From DASXAI01 sp963728985 (GTDB lineage: Bacteria; Actinomycetota; Acidimicrobiia; Acidimicrobiales; Ilumatobacteraceae): DNA of 64,000 bases. This document shows positions 25,355 to 36,900 of this stretch, one piece after another. The DNA is taken from the NCBI GenBank assembly GCA_963728985.1, contig CAVSME010000002.1:261669-325668 (forward strand), written 5' to 3'. Position 1 is the first letter of the stretch; each line of letters begins with the position of its first letter. A program made the position numbers and the translations under genes. The notes under the pieces were generated by a model. That model was given only the letters and a program-made list of their open reading frames with translations, searched no databases and was not told where the DNA came from.

Positions 25355-26851
25355 TCAACTGAGCGGGTCCGGCAAGGTCATGATGTAGTCCAGCAGCTGC
25401 TTGGCGACGGGGCCGGCGACCGTGGCCCCCACGCCCGACGACACCTCGGGTGATGCCTTCACGAACACCGTCACCACGGCCCGCGGCGCTTCGGCGGGAG
25501 CGAACGCCGTGATCCAGGCGTGCGACGCCTCCGGGTCGCCGGCCGGGTGCAACTGCGCCGTGCCCGTCTTGGCCGCTGCCTGGATGCCGTTCTCCAGCTG
25601 GAGGCAGCACCGCGCCGTGCCGCCCTTCACCACGCCCACCATGAAGTCCTTCATCGTGGCGGCGACCTCGGGCGGCATCACCGTCATCCACGGTTTCGGG
25701 GCGTAGTGGTCGAGCACCGCGCCGTCGCTGTCGCGCGTCTCGCCCATCACGTGCGGCGTCATGAGGACACCGTTGTTGGCCACGGCGGCAGCGGCCATGT
25801 TCATCTGCAACGGCGTGGCCGCCGGCTCGTCCTGGCCGAAGCTCGAGGTGGCCAGCTTGGGGCTCACGCCGTTGGGCACGTCGTTCAGGAAGTCCTGCAC
25901 CGACGGGAAGAACGACTGGGCCGGTGCCGGCATGTCGATGGGGACGTCCTTGTTGAAGCCGAAGGACTGCGCCGCGTTCACCATCGCTTCCGGGCCGAGC
26001 GTGACGCCGATCTCGGCGAATGCGGTGTTGCAGGAGCGGGCGAACACCTGGGGGAGCGTGCCGCCGCACACTTCCCCGCCGTAGTTCTCGATGGGCGTAG
26101 TTCGCGCGGGCACGTGGAACTCGGCGGTCGGCGGGAAGTTGGAGTTCACGTCGTACTGCCCGCTCTCCAGTGCGGCGGTGGCGGTGATGATCTTGAACGT
26201 GGACCCCGGCATGTACCGCTCTTGGTACGCGTTCATGAGGAGCGGCTTGGACGGATTGGCGAGCAGCGCGTCACGAGCCGCCTTCGCCGCGTCGAAGTCG
26301 TGCGTGGCGATGGTGTTGGGGTCGTACGACGGGTTGCTGTACATCCCCAAGATGGCGCCGGTGCGCGGGTCGGAGACCACGACCGAGCCCTCCTTGTCGC
26401 CCAACGCCTGCTTGGCCAGCGTCTGGATGTCGTTGCGCAACGTGAGCTGCACGTCGCCGGTGTTGACCTCGTCGTTGAACAGGTTGGCGAACCCGCGCAA
26501 CTTCTGCTGCGGCGTCTGGCCGGCGAGCACGTCGTTGTACTGGCGCTCCACACCGGCCGTGCCGTACACGAAGGAGAAGAAACCGCCGACGCCGGCGAAC
26601 AGGTCGCCCGTCGGGTACTCGCGCTGCAGCTTGTAGCGGTCGTTGGACGGCACACTCTGCGCCACGACGATGCCGTCGGCGGTGACGATCGTGCCACGCG
26701 GGCGGGTGAAGTCGCGGATGATCTCGCGGTCGTTGCGGGGGTCGTTGTTGTAGGAGTCGGCCTTGACCACGTGCAGCCAGTTGAGCTGCGCGAACAAGAT
26801 CGCATAGCACACGATCAGACCGACGCCGAGACGGCGAAGTTGCTTGTTCAC
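25355..26851 (-). CDS. pbpA: Class B penicillin-binding protein PbpA
   Basis: A 498-residue transpeptidase anchored by one N-terminal helix (LRRLGVGLIVCYAILFAQLNW). The active site is Ser217 in MPGSTFK, Ser273 in RSCN and Lys428 in KTGTAQ, the three class B motifs in the right order. It cross-links peptidoglycan. It pairs with the SEDS glycosyltransferase RodA, whose stop overlaps its start (ATGA, 26848-26851). Normal length for actinobacterial PbpA. Confidence 0.95.
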   Translation of the reverse strand: MNKQLRRLGVGLIVCYAILFAQLNWLHVVKADSYNNDPRNDREIIRDFTRPRGTIVTADGIVVAQSVPSNDRYKLQREYPTGDLFAGVGGFFSFVYGTAGVERQYNDVLAGQTPQQKLRGFANLFNDEVNTGDVQLTLRNDIQTLAKQALGDKEGSVVVSDPRTGAILGMYSNPSYDPNTIATHDFDAAKAARDALLANPSKPLLMNAYQERYMPGSTFKIITATAALESGQYDVNSNFPPTAEFHVPARTTPIENYGGEVCGGTLPQVFARSCNTAFAEIGVTLGPEAMVNAAQSFGFNKDVPIDMPAPAQSFFPSVQDFLNDVPNGVSPKLATSSFGQDEPAATPLQMNMAAAAVANNGVLMTPHVMGETRDSDGAVLDHYAPKPWMTVMPPEVAATMKDFMVGVVKGGTARCCLQLENGIQAAAKTGTAQLHPAGDPEASHAWITAFAPAEAPRAVVTVFVKASPEVSSGVGATVAGPVAKQLLDYIMTLPDPLS

Positions 26852-28208
26852 GATGTCACTTCGATGACACCTGTGGCGTCGGACAGTTCGGCCCGCCGCC
26901 GTTGACGGCGGCTGAGCTTGCGGGGCGGTACCTCACCGAGACGTACCGCGGTGGAGTCGGAGATGCGCATGAGGATGGCGAGGAGGATGTAGTTGGCCAG
27001 CAGTGACGAGCCGCCGTAGCTGACGAACGGCAGCGTGACGCCGGTAAGGGGGAGCACCCGCGTCACCCCGGCGATGATGACGAACGCCTGCACGCCGATG
27101 ATGGTCGTCAGCCCGGCGGCGAGCAGCTTCTCGAACGGGCGCTCGGAACGGTTGGCGATGCGCAGGCCGGCGCCGATCATCAGCAAGTACGAGATGATGA
27201 TGGCCGACGTGCCCAGCAGGCCCAGCTCCTCACCGATGGCGGCGAAGATGAAGTCGTTCTTCACTTCCGGGATGCGGGTGGGATCGCCGAGGGCGAGTCC
27301 GGTGCCGCTCACCCCACCCCATGCGAAGGCGAACGCCGCCTGCACCAGTTGGAACCCCTTGCCGAGCGAGTCGGCCCACGGGTTCAGCCAGATCGACACC
27401 CGCGTGCGCACGGTGTCCTCGAACGTCCATGCCGCGTAGGCGCCGGCGCCGAACAGCACGGTCCCGATGGCGAGGTAGCTGGCCCGCTCGGTGGCGATCC
27501 AGAGCATCACCACGAACAGCGTGAAGAACAGCAGCGCCGAGCCGAGATCCTTCTGCCCGATGAGCACCAGCAAGCTGACCAGCCACGCGATCAGCACCGG
27601 ACCGAGGTGCCGGGGTTCGGGCAGCCAGAGCGGGCCGACGCGCCATGTGGCCATGGCGAGGAGCTCGCGCCGCTCCACGAGGTAGGCGGCGAAGAACAGG
27701 GCCAGCGCGATCTTGGCGAACTCGCCGGGCTGGAAGTTGATCGGGCCGATCCCCACCCAGATGCGCGAGCCGTTGACGATCTTGCCGACGCTCGGCACGA
27801 ACGGCAGCATGAGGAGGGCCATGCCGACGAAGGCGAACGTCCACTTGAAGCGGGCCAGATCGTGCACGCGGCGCAGCAGCAGGAGGGTGACGACGTAGGC
27901 GCCGACGGCGAGGAACGTCCAGTTGGCCTGCAGGCCGGCGAGGTTCGTGTCGATGCGGGCGATGAACACGTAGCCGACGCCGTTGAGCAGCGCGGCGATC
28001 GGCAGGAGGACGCCGTCGGCACCAGGTGCCAGCCGGCGCGTGGCCAGGTGGGCGGCCAGGAGCAGGGCGAGGATGACGGCCAGGAACGGCAAGAGGTTGG
28101 CCGGTAGCGTCGCGGTCCGGCCGAGCGCGACGAGGGCGTAGGCGCCGGTGGTCACCAGCGCGGCCATGAGTACGAGGCCGAGCTCCGTGGAGCGGCGGGC
28201 GGAGGCGA

Positions 28209-28212
<4 letters not shown>
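26848..28212 (-). CDS. rodA: SEDS peptidoglycan glycosyltransferase RodA/FtsW family
   Basis: A 454-residue polytopic membrane protein. The GTG at 28210-28212 overlaps the pstP stop (GTGA) and opens with VIASARRSTELGLVLMAALV. SEDS marks include LNGVGYVFIARID, WVGIGPINFQPGEFAKIALALFFAAYL, the cluster NDFIFAAIGEELGLLG, and the C-terminal LPLTGVTLPFVSYGGSSLLANY. It polymerises lipid II at the membrane surface and works with PbpA. An upstream reading frame extends to 28389 but lies inside pstP and is not likely to be translated. Confidence 0.95.
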
Positions 28213-29557
<1,345 letters not shown>

Positions 29558-29558
<1 letters not shown>

Positions 29559-30022
29559 CAGACCGCCTCCAGGATCGTGGAGCCGACCTGCAGGCTGTCG
29601 CCCCTGTGCATCGGCGTGGGCGCGCTCACGCGGTGACCGTTCACGTAGGTGCCGTTGGTCGAGCCGAGATCCTCGACGTACACCTGGCCGCTGCGCTCGA
29701 AGACGCGGGCGTGGAGCTGCGACACGAACGTGTCGTCGGGGAGGGCGATGTGACAGCCAGCGGCCCGTCCCACGGTCACCTCGGGTCCGATCTCGAAGCT
29801 GGTGCCCTTCTGCGTCGACGGCTTGTCCACCACGAGACGGGTCGCCGGTCCGCCCCGGCTCCGGATGCGCCCTGGCTTGAGCTTGGCGCCGTTGCCGTTG
29901 CTCGCCTTGGCCGCCTTCGGGCCCCGGACCTCCGCCCACACCGCCCACAGGACCCGCAGGAAGAAGAGGTACAGCAGGGCCAGCAGGCACAGCTTGAGGA
30001 GACCGAGCAGGTTCTCGGGCAC
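29558..30022 (-). CDS. fhaB: FHA-domain protein FhaB (FipA-type)
   Basis: A 154-residue protein with an N-terminal membrane helix (LLKLCLLALLYLFFLRVLWAVW), a basic linker, and a C-terminal FHA domain (VTVGRAAGCHIALPDDTFVSQLHARVF, DLGSTNGTYVNG). FHA domains bind phosphothreonine. In mycobacteria this protein links the kinases to the division machinery. It overlaps pstP and lies 15 bp after fhaA. Confidence 0.93.
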
Positions 30023-30037
30023 GTCGCCGTGCGCTCC

Positions 30038-30697
30038 CTAGGACGCGTCGAAGCGAATGCGCGTCGCCCCGACGGTGATGGCGTCGCCGTCTTTGAGCTG
30101 GTGCTCGCTGACGGTCGCCCCGTTCACTCGCGTGCCGTTGGTCGAGCCCAGGTCGACCACCAGGAACCCCGTGCCGAACGGCCGGACCTCGGCGTGCCGG
30201 CGGCTGACGTTCGGATCGGAGAGGGTGATCTCGCAGTCCGGCAGGCGGCCGATGAGCACCGGCTTCTCCGACAGCGGGATGCGCTCGCCGGCCGGCAGGA
30301 TCAACGTGCCGGCACCCACCCCACCCTGGCCCTCATGGAGGCGGCTCACGACGGTGAACCGGCCGGGGCGCAGCTCGTCGTCCAGGGCCAACTCGACCTG
30401 GACCGGGCCCATGAAGGTGTACCCCTCGTCCCGGGCGTACTCGCGGGCGGCGTCGCACAGCTCGCGGACCAGGGCCTCGTGGATCTCGGTGAAGGTGGCA
30501 TGGTCCTGGGGGGACAGGGCGAAGGTGAAGTCGTTGGGGACGATGGTGCGGCCCTTCACGTCCACCGAGCGGTGGTCGTCCATCTCCCGCACCAGGCGCC
30601 GTCCCAGCTCGATGGGGCGCAGGCTGGACCGAAAGGCGCGCGAGAACACACCTTCGACCATACGCTCCAAGCCGCGTTCGATCCCTTGCAAGCCCAT
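30038..30697 (-). CDS. fhaA: DUF3662/FHA-domain protein FhaA
   Basis: A 219-residue protein from the ATG at 30695-30697 (MGLQGIERGLERMVEGVFSR), the usual FhaA start. An in-frame ATG at 30727 would add ten residues unlike the family. The N-terminal DUF3662 domain covers about 1-120 (VPNDFTFALSPQDHATF). The FHA domain is at the C-terminus (VLIGRLPDCEITLSDPNVSRRHAEV, DLGSTNGTRVNG). It binds phosphorylated partners such as MviN in mycobacteria. The linker between domains is short. It is the first gene of the fhaA-to-pknB operon. Confidence 0.93.
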   Translation of the reverse strand: MGLQGIERGLERMVEGVFSRAFRSSLRPIELGRRLVREMDDHRSVDVKGRTIVPNDFTFALSPQDHATFTEIHEALVRELCDAAREYARDEGYTFMGPVQVELALDDELRPGRFTVVSRLHEGQGGVGAGTLILPAGERIPLSEKPVLIGRLPDCEITLSDPNVSRRHAEVRPFGTGFLVVDLGSTNGTRVNGATVSEHQLKDGDAITVGATRIRFDAS

Positions 30698-30732
30698 GGA
30701 GAGCACCAGCGTACCGGCCCTGGCCAACGCGA

Positions 30733-30761
30733 TTGGGGCAGGGGAGGGGCCGCGCTAGCCT
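30733..30761 (+). promoter_or_regulatory. Candidate promoter of the tRNA-Leu gene
   Basis: TTGGGG (30733-30738) and TAGCCT (30756-30761) are separated by 17 bp and lie 14 bp before the mature tRNA 5' end. It is divergent from fhaA. Confidence 0.5.
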
Positions 30762-30775
30762 CAGCTGGCTCACTC

Positions 30776-30861
<86 letters not shown>

Positions 30862-30921
30862 AGTTCTGAGCAGGCCTTTCGTGGTAGCCGTTCGGCCGCT
30901 CGCCATTAGCTCACGGGGTCG

Positions 30922-30940
30922 TGCAACCATTTTGCAACCC
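30922..30940. repeat. Integrase arm-type sites, element 1 left end
   Basis: TGCAACC twice at an 11-bp period (TGCAACCATTTTGCAACCC), 61 bp inside the att core. The same motif pair at the same spacing lies at the other end of the element (49848-49866). Confidence 0.7.
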
Positions 30941-31003
30941 GATCGGCCGCGCACGAGGTAGCACGGCACGGCACGAGGCGGCAGGAAGCGAGCGTCGGGG
31001 CGA

Positions 31004-31270
31004 CTAACGAGTGCGCGCTTGAGCGTCCATGCGGGCCGACGCGCGCCCTTCATAGAGCACGTCGGGCGCGAGATCGGCGCCGTTCGGCCACACGATCGTC
31101 CCGGCGTCACGGTCGACTCGAACGGAAGCGAAGAACTCGGGATCGGACCGGACGCGGTCGAACACCGGACCGCGGAGGTATGGCTCGAGGTCGATCACCC
31201 GTTCCGCGCCGTCATCGAACCGAAGGCGAACGACTTGGTTCTCGATGAGCTCGACAGCGGTGACGTCCAC
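31004..31270 (-). CDS. DUF2442-domain protein, second gene of a toxin-antitoxin-like pair
   Basis: Eighty-eight residues from the GTG at 31268-31270, with AGGAGG 5 nt upstream. The fold-defining pattern is VRLRFDDGAERVIDLEPYLRGPVFDRVRSDPEFFASVRVDRDAGTIVWPNGADLAPDVLYE, characteristic of DUF2442. These proteins are usually encoded next to DUF4160 proteins and have been suggested as a toxin-antitoxin-like pair; the activity is not established. It follows the DUF4160 gene by 7 bp and ends the XRE-integrase operon beside the att site. Confidence 0.8.
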   Translation of the reverse strand: MDVTAVELIENQVVRLRFDDGAERVIDLEPYLRGPVFDRVRSDPEFFASVRVDRDAGTIVWPNGADLAPDVLYEGRASARMDAQARTR

Positions 31271-31277
31271 GATCCTC

Positions 31278-31538
31278 CTAGCTGAGCGGATCGATCGTAC
31301 CGGGCTCCCGGCCGGCGACGGCCCGCTCCCAACACACGGCCAACTCCTGTCGGTGCTCGGCGACCCACTCGTCGACGAGGCGTTGGGCCCGCCGGGGTAG
31401 AGAGCCGTCGAGCACACCCCCCGTGGCAATGATGAAGCGCGCCTGATGTTCGCCGTAGCGAGCGTGGAAGTGCGGCGGATCGTGGTCCTCGTAGTAGAGG
31501 TAGATCGAAATGCCGTAGAAGTAGCTCAGGCGAGGCAC
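31278..31538 (-). CDS. DUF4160-domain protein, first gene of a toxin-antitoxin-like pair
   Basis: Eighty-six residues. The opening MPRLSYFYGISIYLYYEDHDPPHFHARYGEHQARF is the DUF4160 signature (Y-x-x-x-I-x-x-Y, D-H-x-P-P-H-F-H). The C-terminal helix RRAQRLVDEWVAEHRQELAVCWERA is also typical. It starts 11 bp after the integrase stop on the same strand, so it is co-transcribed with it. In element 2 the same slot holds a VapC45/VapB45-like pair. Confidence 0.82.
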   Translation of the reverse strand: MPRLSYFYGISIYLYYEDHDPPHFHARYGEHQARFIIATGGVLDGSLPRRAQRLVDEWVAEHRQELAVCWERAVAGREPGTIDPLS

Positions 31539-31549
31539 CCGGCTTGCAG

Positions 31550-32693
31550 CTACCCGTCGCCCAGGATTGCCCGGGCGCCGACGATGGCGGCGGCCTGGTC
31601 ATCGACGGGCAGCACATGTTGGTAGATCGTCATCGTCACGACCGGCGACGCATGGCCCACCCGCTGGCTCACCACCTTGAGGGGGACACCCTGGCTGAGA
31701 AGCGCGGTCACGTACGAATGACGCACGTCATGGAGTCGGATAGCGGGCAGGCCAGAGCGCGCACAGTGGCGTTTGAAGAGGACTGACAGACGTTCGGGAT
31801 GGATCGGTGAGCCGTCCTCGCTGGTGAAGACCAAGTCGCCCGAGTCCTCGTAGCTCGAACCGAGCAGTAGGCGCCGCTCCATCTGCGCGACTCGGTGGGC
31901 TCGTAGTGCCGCAACTGTTTCGGGATCCAGCGCGATCGTCCGGGCCCCCTTCTCGGTCTTCGGAGTCAGCGTGAGAACTTCGTAGCGGGCGACTGTTCGG
32001 ATCTGTCGGATGCTGATCGTCGCGTCGTCCAGGTTGACGTCGCACCATCGCATTCCGAGGAGCTCCCCTCGCCTCATCCCGGTCGTAGCTGCGAGGAGCC
32101 AGGTCGCAAAGAGTCGGTCCGTGCGCACCGAGTAGAGAAAGTTCCTCAGCTGTTCGGGGTCCCAGATCGTCATCTCGACGGCGGCGGCACGGGGCGGGTC
32201 GGCGTCGTCGGCGGGACTACGGGCCAGTCGCCCCCAGCGAACTCCGTCAGCAAGCGCCTTGTGAAGGGTGGCGTGGATGCGGCGAACCGTCGTCGGTGAG
32301 AGACCCCCACTGCCGTGGCGTCGACCGTCGGCGAGGAGCTCGGCGTAGAAGGCGTTGAGGCGCGGGGGCGAGGTTCAACAGTGGGACGCCACCCATCCGA
32401 GGGACGATGTGCTTCGTAACGTGCACCTCGTAAGACGCCAGGGTCGTTTCCTTGACCGTGGCCCGCTTCGCCGGCAGCCACTCGTCCGTAAGAAAGGCTC
32501 CGAGCGTCAGCTTGCTGGGCGGGACGTAGTTCCCCCGATCGAGTCGGCTCAGCAGCTCGACGCGCGCTCGGTCCGCCTCCCTCTTGGTTCGGTACCCGGA
32601 GTGCCACTTCCTCACTCGGCGGCCGGTTCCGTCGTGCCCAAGGTCGATTACGACCGACCAGGACGTACCGCGCTTGATAACCGTTCCCCTCAT
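31550..32693 (-). pseudogene. Tyrosine integrase of element 1, one frameshift
   Basis: The first part (from ATG 32691-32693) gives the Arm-type DNA-binding and SAM-like domains, as far as GGVPLLNLAP. At the five-G run 32364-32368 one base too many throws the frame. Removing it restores PRLNAFYAELL and continues to the catalytic domain (WLLAATTGMRRGELLGMRW, HDVRHSYVTALL, GHASPVVTMTIYQH) with the R-H-R-H-Y residues intact. The joined protein would be about 380 residues, like the integrase of element 2, to which it is clearly related. Either a homopolymer sequencing error or a real loss that would fix the element in place. Confidence 0.82.
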
Positions 32694-32777
32694 GTCTCTC
32701 TCCCTGCCGGTCGGGTGCGGGACGACTCGTCGCGAGTAGTGACCACCGCCTCCCTGTGCCGCCCGGTGCTGCCATAT

Positions 32778-33443
32778 TCAGTTGGCGGGTCGGCGTTTGG
32801 TTTTGGTCTTTGTGCTGGTCTGTGCCGCTCCATCCGTTTCGACTGTGTCCATCCGGGCGAGCAGGTCGGCGAGGCGGACGATGACGTCGTGGGCTTCGGC
32901 CACATCGCCGAAGGTCTGCCGTAGCTCGGCCGCGGCTTTCATCTCGCTGAGCCGGTCGAAGCGGTCGTTGGCGGTGGCGGCGGTGGCGGCGCCGGTCCCG
33001 GCGCCGTTCGCTTGTGTCTTGGCGGTGGCGGCGGCGTAGTCGAGGAGTGCTTGGCGCCAGGGCGGGGTGCTCGTGTCGGTGCCCAAGATGGCGTCGAGCA
33101 GGAGCGACATGTCCATGCCCCGCCAGGTGGCGTCGGGGGTGTGGAGCCCGGCGTCTTGTTCGGGTGGGGGCGGGAGGAAGAACCAGCCGATGGGCAGGTC
33201 GAAGCCGCGGGAGAAGGCGAGGAGTTCGTCGGCGCTGAACTGTTTGACCCGGGTCCCACCGATGGACCGTTCGATGGAGGAGAAGCTGGCGTTGGAGAGC
33301 CGGGTGCCGAGGTAGGGGGCGATCGCCGCCGACGCCTGCTCCTGCGTCCAGCCGCGCATGGCTCGGGCCCGGGCCACGTTGAGCGCGACGACCTGGTTGG
33401 GGCTGTAGGTCCGGCGCAGGAAGCGGTCTGTCAGCTTCGCCAT
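32778..33443 (-). CDS. XRE-type regulator of element 1
   Basis: A 221-residue protein with an N-terminal helix-turn-helix (VVALNVARARAMRGWTQEQASAAI ... LSNASFSSIERSI) and a middle segment RVKQFSADELLAFSRGFDLPIGWFFLPP seen in XRE proteins with a phage-repressor-like layout. The last 80 residues are Ala/Thr-rich and may be a partner-binding tail. A TAGGCT box ends 6 nt before the ATG with no ribosome site, so the mRNA is probably leaderless. It is the paralogue of the regulator at 52426-53127 and is divergent from the relaxase operon, which it probably controls through the dyad at 33517-33535. Confidence 0.8.
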   Translation of the reverse strand: MAKLTDRFLRRTYSPNQVVALNVARARAMRGWTQEQASAAIAPYLGTRLSNASFSSIERSIGGTRVKQFSADELLAFSRGFDLPIGWFFLPPPPEQDAGLHTPDATWRGMDMSLLLDAILGTDTSTPPWRQALLDYAAATAKTQANGAGTGAATAATANDRFDRLSEMKAAAELRQTFGDVAEAHDVIVRLADLLARMDTVETDGAAQTSTKTKTKRRPAN

Positions 33444-33489
33444 GCCCCGAGCCTAGATCGTCCCAATCGTCGAGTCATCAACCTTCGCG

Positions 33490-33535
33490 TTGGCAAAGGA
33501 ATCGAGGCTGTGTATTCTACGAATCCGTTCGGTAG
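33490..33535 (+). promoter_or_regulatory. Promoter with dyad operator of the transfer genes, element 1
   Basis: TTGGCA (33490-33495), 17-bp spacer, TATTCT (33513-33518). The 19-bp dyad CTACGAATCCGTTCGGTAG (33517-33535) overlaps the -10 box. The same dyad frame (CTAC-N11-GTAG) recurs at 53201-53219 in element 2. Probably bound by the XRE regulator. Confidence 0.5.
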
Positions 33536-33554
33536 TCGACGGGAGAGCAGATCT

Positions 33555-33902
33555 GTGGCTGAGGCCATCCCGGACCTTCTCACCATCGAGGAGGCAGCAG
33601 CGGTGCTGCGTATCGGCCGCACCGCCGCGTACCAGCTGGCCCGGCGCTATCTCGCCTCGGGCGGCAAGGAAGGACTTCCGGTCGTGCGCGTCGGGCGGCT
33701 GTTGCGGGTGCCGAGGGTCGAGTTGGAAAGGCTGATCGGCGGCCCGATCACGTGGCCGTTGCTCGGCCCAACGACGGTCCCCGACGAGTCCCTCGTCCCC
33801 GCGACGAACACCGGCGGACCAACGGGCCGCCCGCGCCGTGCGCTCGCGGCATCAGCGCCGGCCAACTCGAGCTCCTCCAGGCGAACTGAGCTCCGATGCT
33901 GA
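33555..33902 (+). CDS. Excisionase-like helix-turn-helix protein
   Basis: A 115-residue protein from the GTG at 33555, with GGAGAG upstream. LLTIEEAAAVLRIGRTAAYQLARRYLASGG is the MerR/excisionase HTH, followed by LPVVRVGRLLRVPRVELERLI, the wing that is standard in element-encoded excisionases. The remaining 50 residues are Pro/Ser-rich and unmatched. It precedes the relaxase by 64 bp. The counterpart in element 2 has been deleted. Confidence 0.75.
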   Translation: MAEAIPDLLTIEEAAAVLRIGRTAAYQLARRYLASGGKEGLPVVRVGRLLRVPRVELERLIGGPITWPLLGPTTVPDESLVPATNTGGPTGRPRRALAASAPANSSSSRRTELRC

Positions 33903-33966
33903 CGACCTCCGCCCGCGCAACGTCCCCCGAGTTCTACAGACAAGTGCCCGCCGGCGGCCCTCGCTG

Positions 33967-36900
33967 ATGTTGCGCGTCACCACCCTGTACGCGTCGTCGG
34001 CGATGGCGACGGCCGCCTACTACACCCAGTACCTCGCGCAGGCGCCCGGCGAGGAGCCGGGCGTGTGGAGCGGCCGCCAGGCGGCCGAGCTCGGACTCGC
34101 CGGACGGGTCGGGGCCGACGACCTCCAAGCGCTGCTGGAGGGCCGTGACCCCACAACGGGGACGCCGTTGGGCAGTGTGCTGCACGACCGGACGTTGGCG
34201 AGCGGCAAGGTGGTGCGGGCCGTGGCCGGGTTCGACGCCACGTTCTCAGCGCCGAAGTCGCTGAGTGTGTGGTGGGCGCTGACCGGTGATCCGGGACTCC
34301 TCGACGCCCACGACATCGCCGTGCGCGCCGCCCTCGAACACTTGGAACGGTTCGGGGCGACGACCCGGGTGCGGGTCGACGGCCGCCGTCAGCACCCGGA
34401 CTCGCTCGGATTGACCGTGGCCACGTTCCGCCAGACGACGTCGCGAGCGGACGACCCCCAGGTGCACACCCATGCGGTCATCTCGGCCAAGGTCCAGACC
34501 GACGACGGCCGATGGCTGGCCATGGACGCCAGGTATCTGAAGCGGCACCAGCGGATGTTGGGCGGCTTGTACCAGTCGGTGCTGCGGGCCGAGCTGACCC
34601 ACAGCTATGGGGTGGCGTGGGAGCCGATCGTCAACGGCCAGGCCGAGATCGCCGGCCTGCCCCGGGAGCTGCTCGAGGTGTTCTCCAAACGCGCCGCCCA
34701 GGTCGACGACGCGCTGGCCGTGAAGCTGGGCGAGTTCCGTCGTCGTGAGGGCCGGGACCCGACAACCTGGGAACGGGCGGCGCTCTGCCGGGAGGCGTCG
34801 GCCGACACCCGCGCTCACAAGACCGGCAACAGTGTCGGAGATCTGCGGACACGGTGGGCCGCCGAAGCAGCCGAGCTCGACTGGACGCCGGGCCGGCTCG
34901 TCACCGCCATCGACGACGCCGCACTGCGCACGCACGAGGTGCCGCAGATGGTCACCGTCGACGAGGTCATCGACCAGCTTTCCGTGTCGGGTTCGACGTG
35001 GACCCGAGCCGATGTGCTCCGAGCGCTCTGCGATCTCCAGCCACCCGTGTCCGAGTTGTCGGGACACCCGTGGGCTGCCGCCCTCGAACAGGCCTGTGAC
35101 CAGGTCATCGACGCCTGCGTCGATCTCGACCCGCCCGGTCTCGTCTCCCGGCGGCCCTCCGACGGCCGGTCCGTGTGGCTGGAACCGGTCACACCGCACT
35201 TCACCAGCGACACGATCCTCGTCGAAGAAGAGCAGGTGCTGGCCTGGGCCATGGACGCCCAAGCCGACGGGCCGGCGCCGTCACCGACGGTCGTCCGTGC
35301 CGGCCTCGACGTCCTACAAGCCGACGCCGCCGCGGCGGTCGCCGGCGCCGACCGGCTTGTCGTCGTGGTGGGACCTGCTGGCGCCGGCAAGACCACCATG
35401 CTGGAACGAGCGGTCGACGACCTGGCGTCGTGGGAGCGGCCCGTGTTCGGTGTCGCCCCAACGGCCAAGGCCGCCCGTGTCCTGCAACGAGAGACCGGCG
35501 TGGCCGCCGACACTGTCGCCAAACTGCTCCATGAATGGAACCGAACCGACCGCGCTCCGGTCGACACGTATCGGCTTCCCGTCGGCACGACGCTGATCGT
35601 CGATGAGGCCGGCATGGTCGGCACCGCCTCCCTGCACCGCCTCGTTGACCTCGCCGAGCGGAACGACTGGCGCCTGGCGCTCGTCGGCGACCCGCGGCAA
35701 CTGCAGGCCGTGGGCCGGGGCGGCCTGTTCGCTGAGCTGTGCAGCACCGGCCGGGTGCACGAACTGTCACGCCTGCACAGGTTCCGCGAGCCGTGGGAGG
35801 CGGCTGCCTCGCTGCAGCTGCGCGCCGGGAACCCGAGAGCGCTGGACGCATACGAGGCGCACGGTCGAGTCGTGGCCGGCACCATGGACGATCATCTCGG
35901 GCGCCTGGCCGTCGCCTGGATCGCCCACACGACCGCACGCCGGTCGGTGGCGATCACGGCCGCCACCAACGACCACGTCGACGCCATCAACGCCGCCGTC
36001 CAAGGGGCCCGACGGCGGGTCGGCCAGCTCGTCGCCAACGGTGCCGCCGCGATTGGCGGGGGCGAGCACGCCCATCCCGGCGACGTCGTCGCCACCCGCC
36101 GCAACGACCGCAACCTGCGCACGACGACTGGGGAGCCGGTCCGCAACCGTGACCTGTGGGACGTCGTCGCCACGCATCCCAACGGGTCGCTCACCGTGTC
36201 GCACCGGGCCGGACACGGTGTCGCCACCCTCCCGGCCGACTACACCCGCAATCATGTCCGCCTCGGCTACGCCGCCACCGAACACGGCAACCAGGGCGAC
36301 ACCGTCGACGTCGCGATCGAGGTCGTTTCGACGGCCACCACCCACCGGGGCCTGTACGTCGGCGCCACCCGCGGGCGGGACGAGAACCGCATCCACGTCG
36401 CCACCGCCACCGACGATCTCGCCGACGCCCGCGACATCCTCGACACCGTCCTCGCCCATGATCGGGCTGACATCCCGGCCGTCACCCAGCGACGGGATCT
36501 CGCACGCCAAGCCGAGCCTGCTCGACCCCGGCGGCCTGAGGCGGCGTCGGTGATCCCTGACTGGGTCGAGCCGTGGCGCGCTCAGCTCCAACAGTGCCGT
36601 GAGGACCTCGTCAGCGACCTCGTCGACCGAGCCGACCGACAGGCCCAAGCCGCAGCCGAACTCGCTGACCTCCAGCCGGCACTCGCTGCCGCCCGGGCGG
36701 CCTGGCAGCCCTACGGCAACGCCATCGCCGCAATCGAAGGCGAGCTCCGCGGCCGGCTACGGCCGGCCATGTGGAAGGCCAACAACGACGCGAGGTACGC
36801 CGGCTTCGGCCACCATCACACCACCGCCCGGCGGGCGGAAGCCGCCACCGCGCGAGTCACCGACGCCCAAGCCCGCATGGCTGACATCCACGCCGACGGC

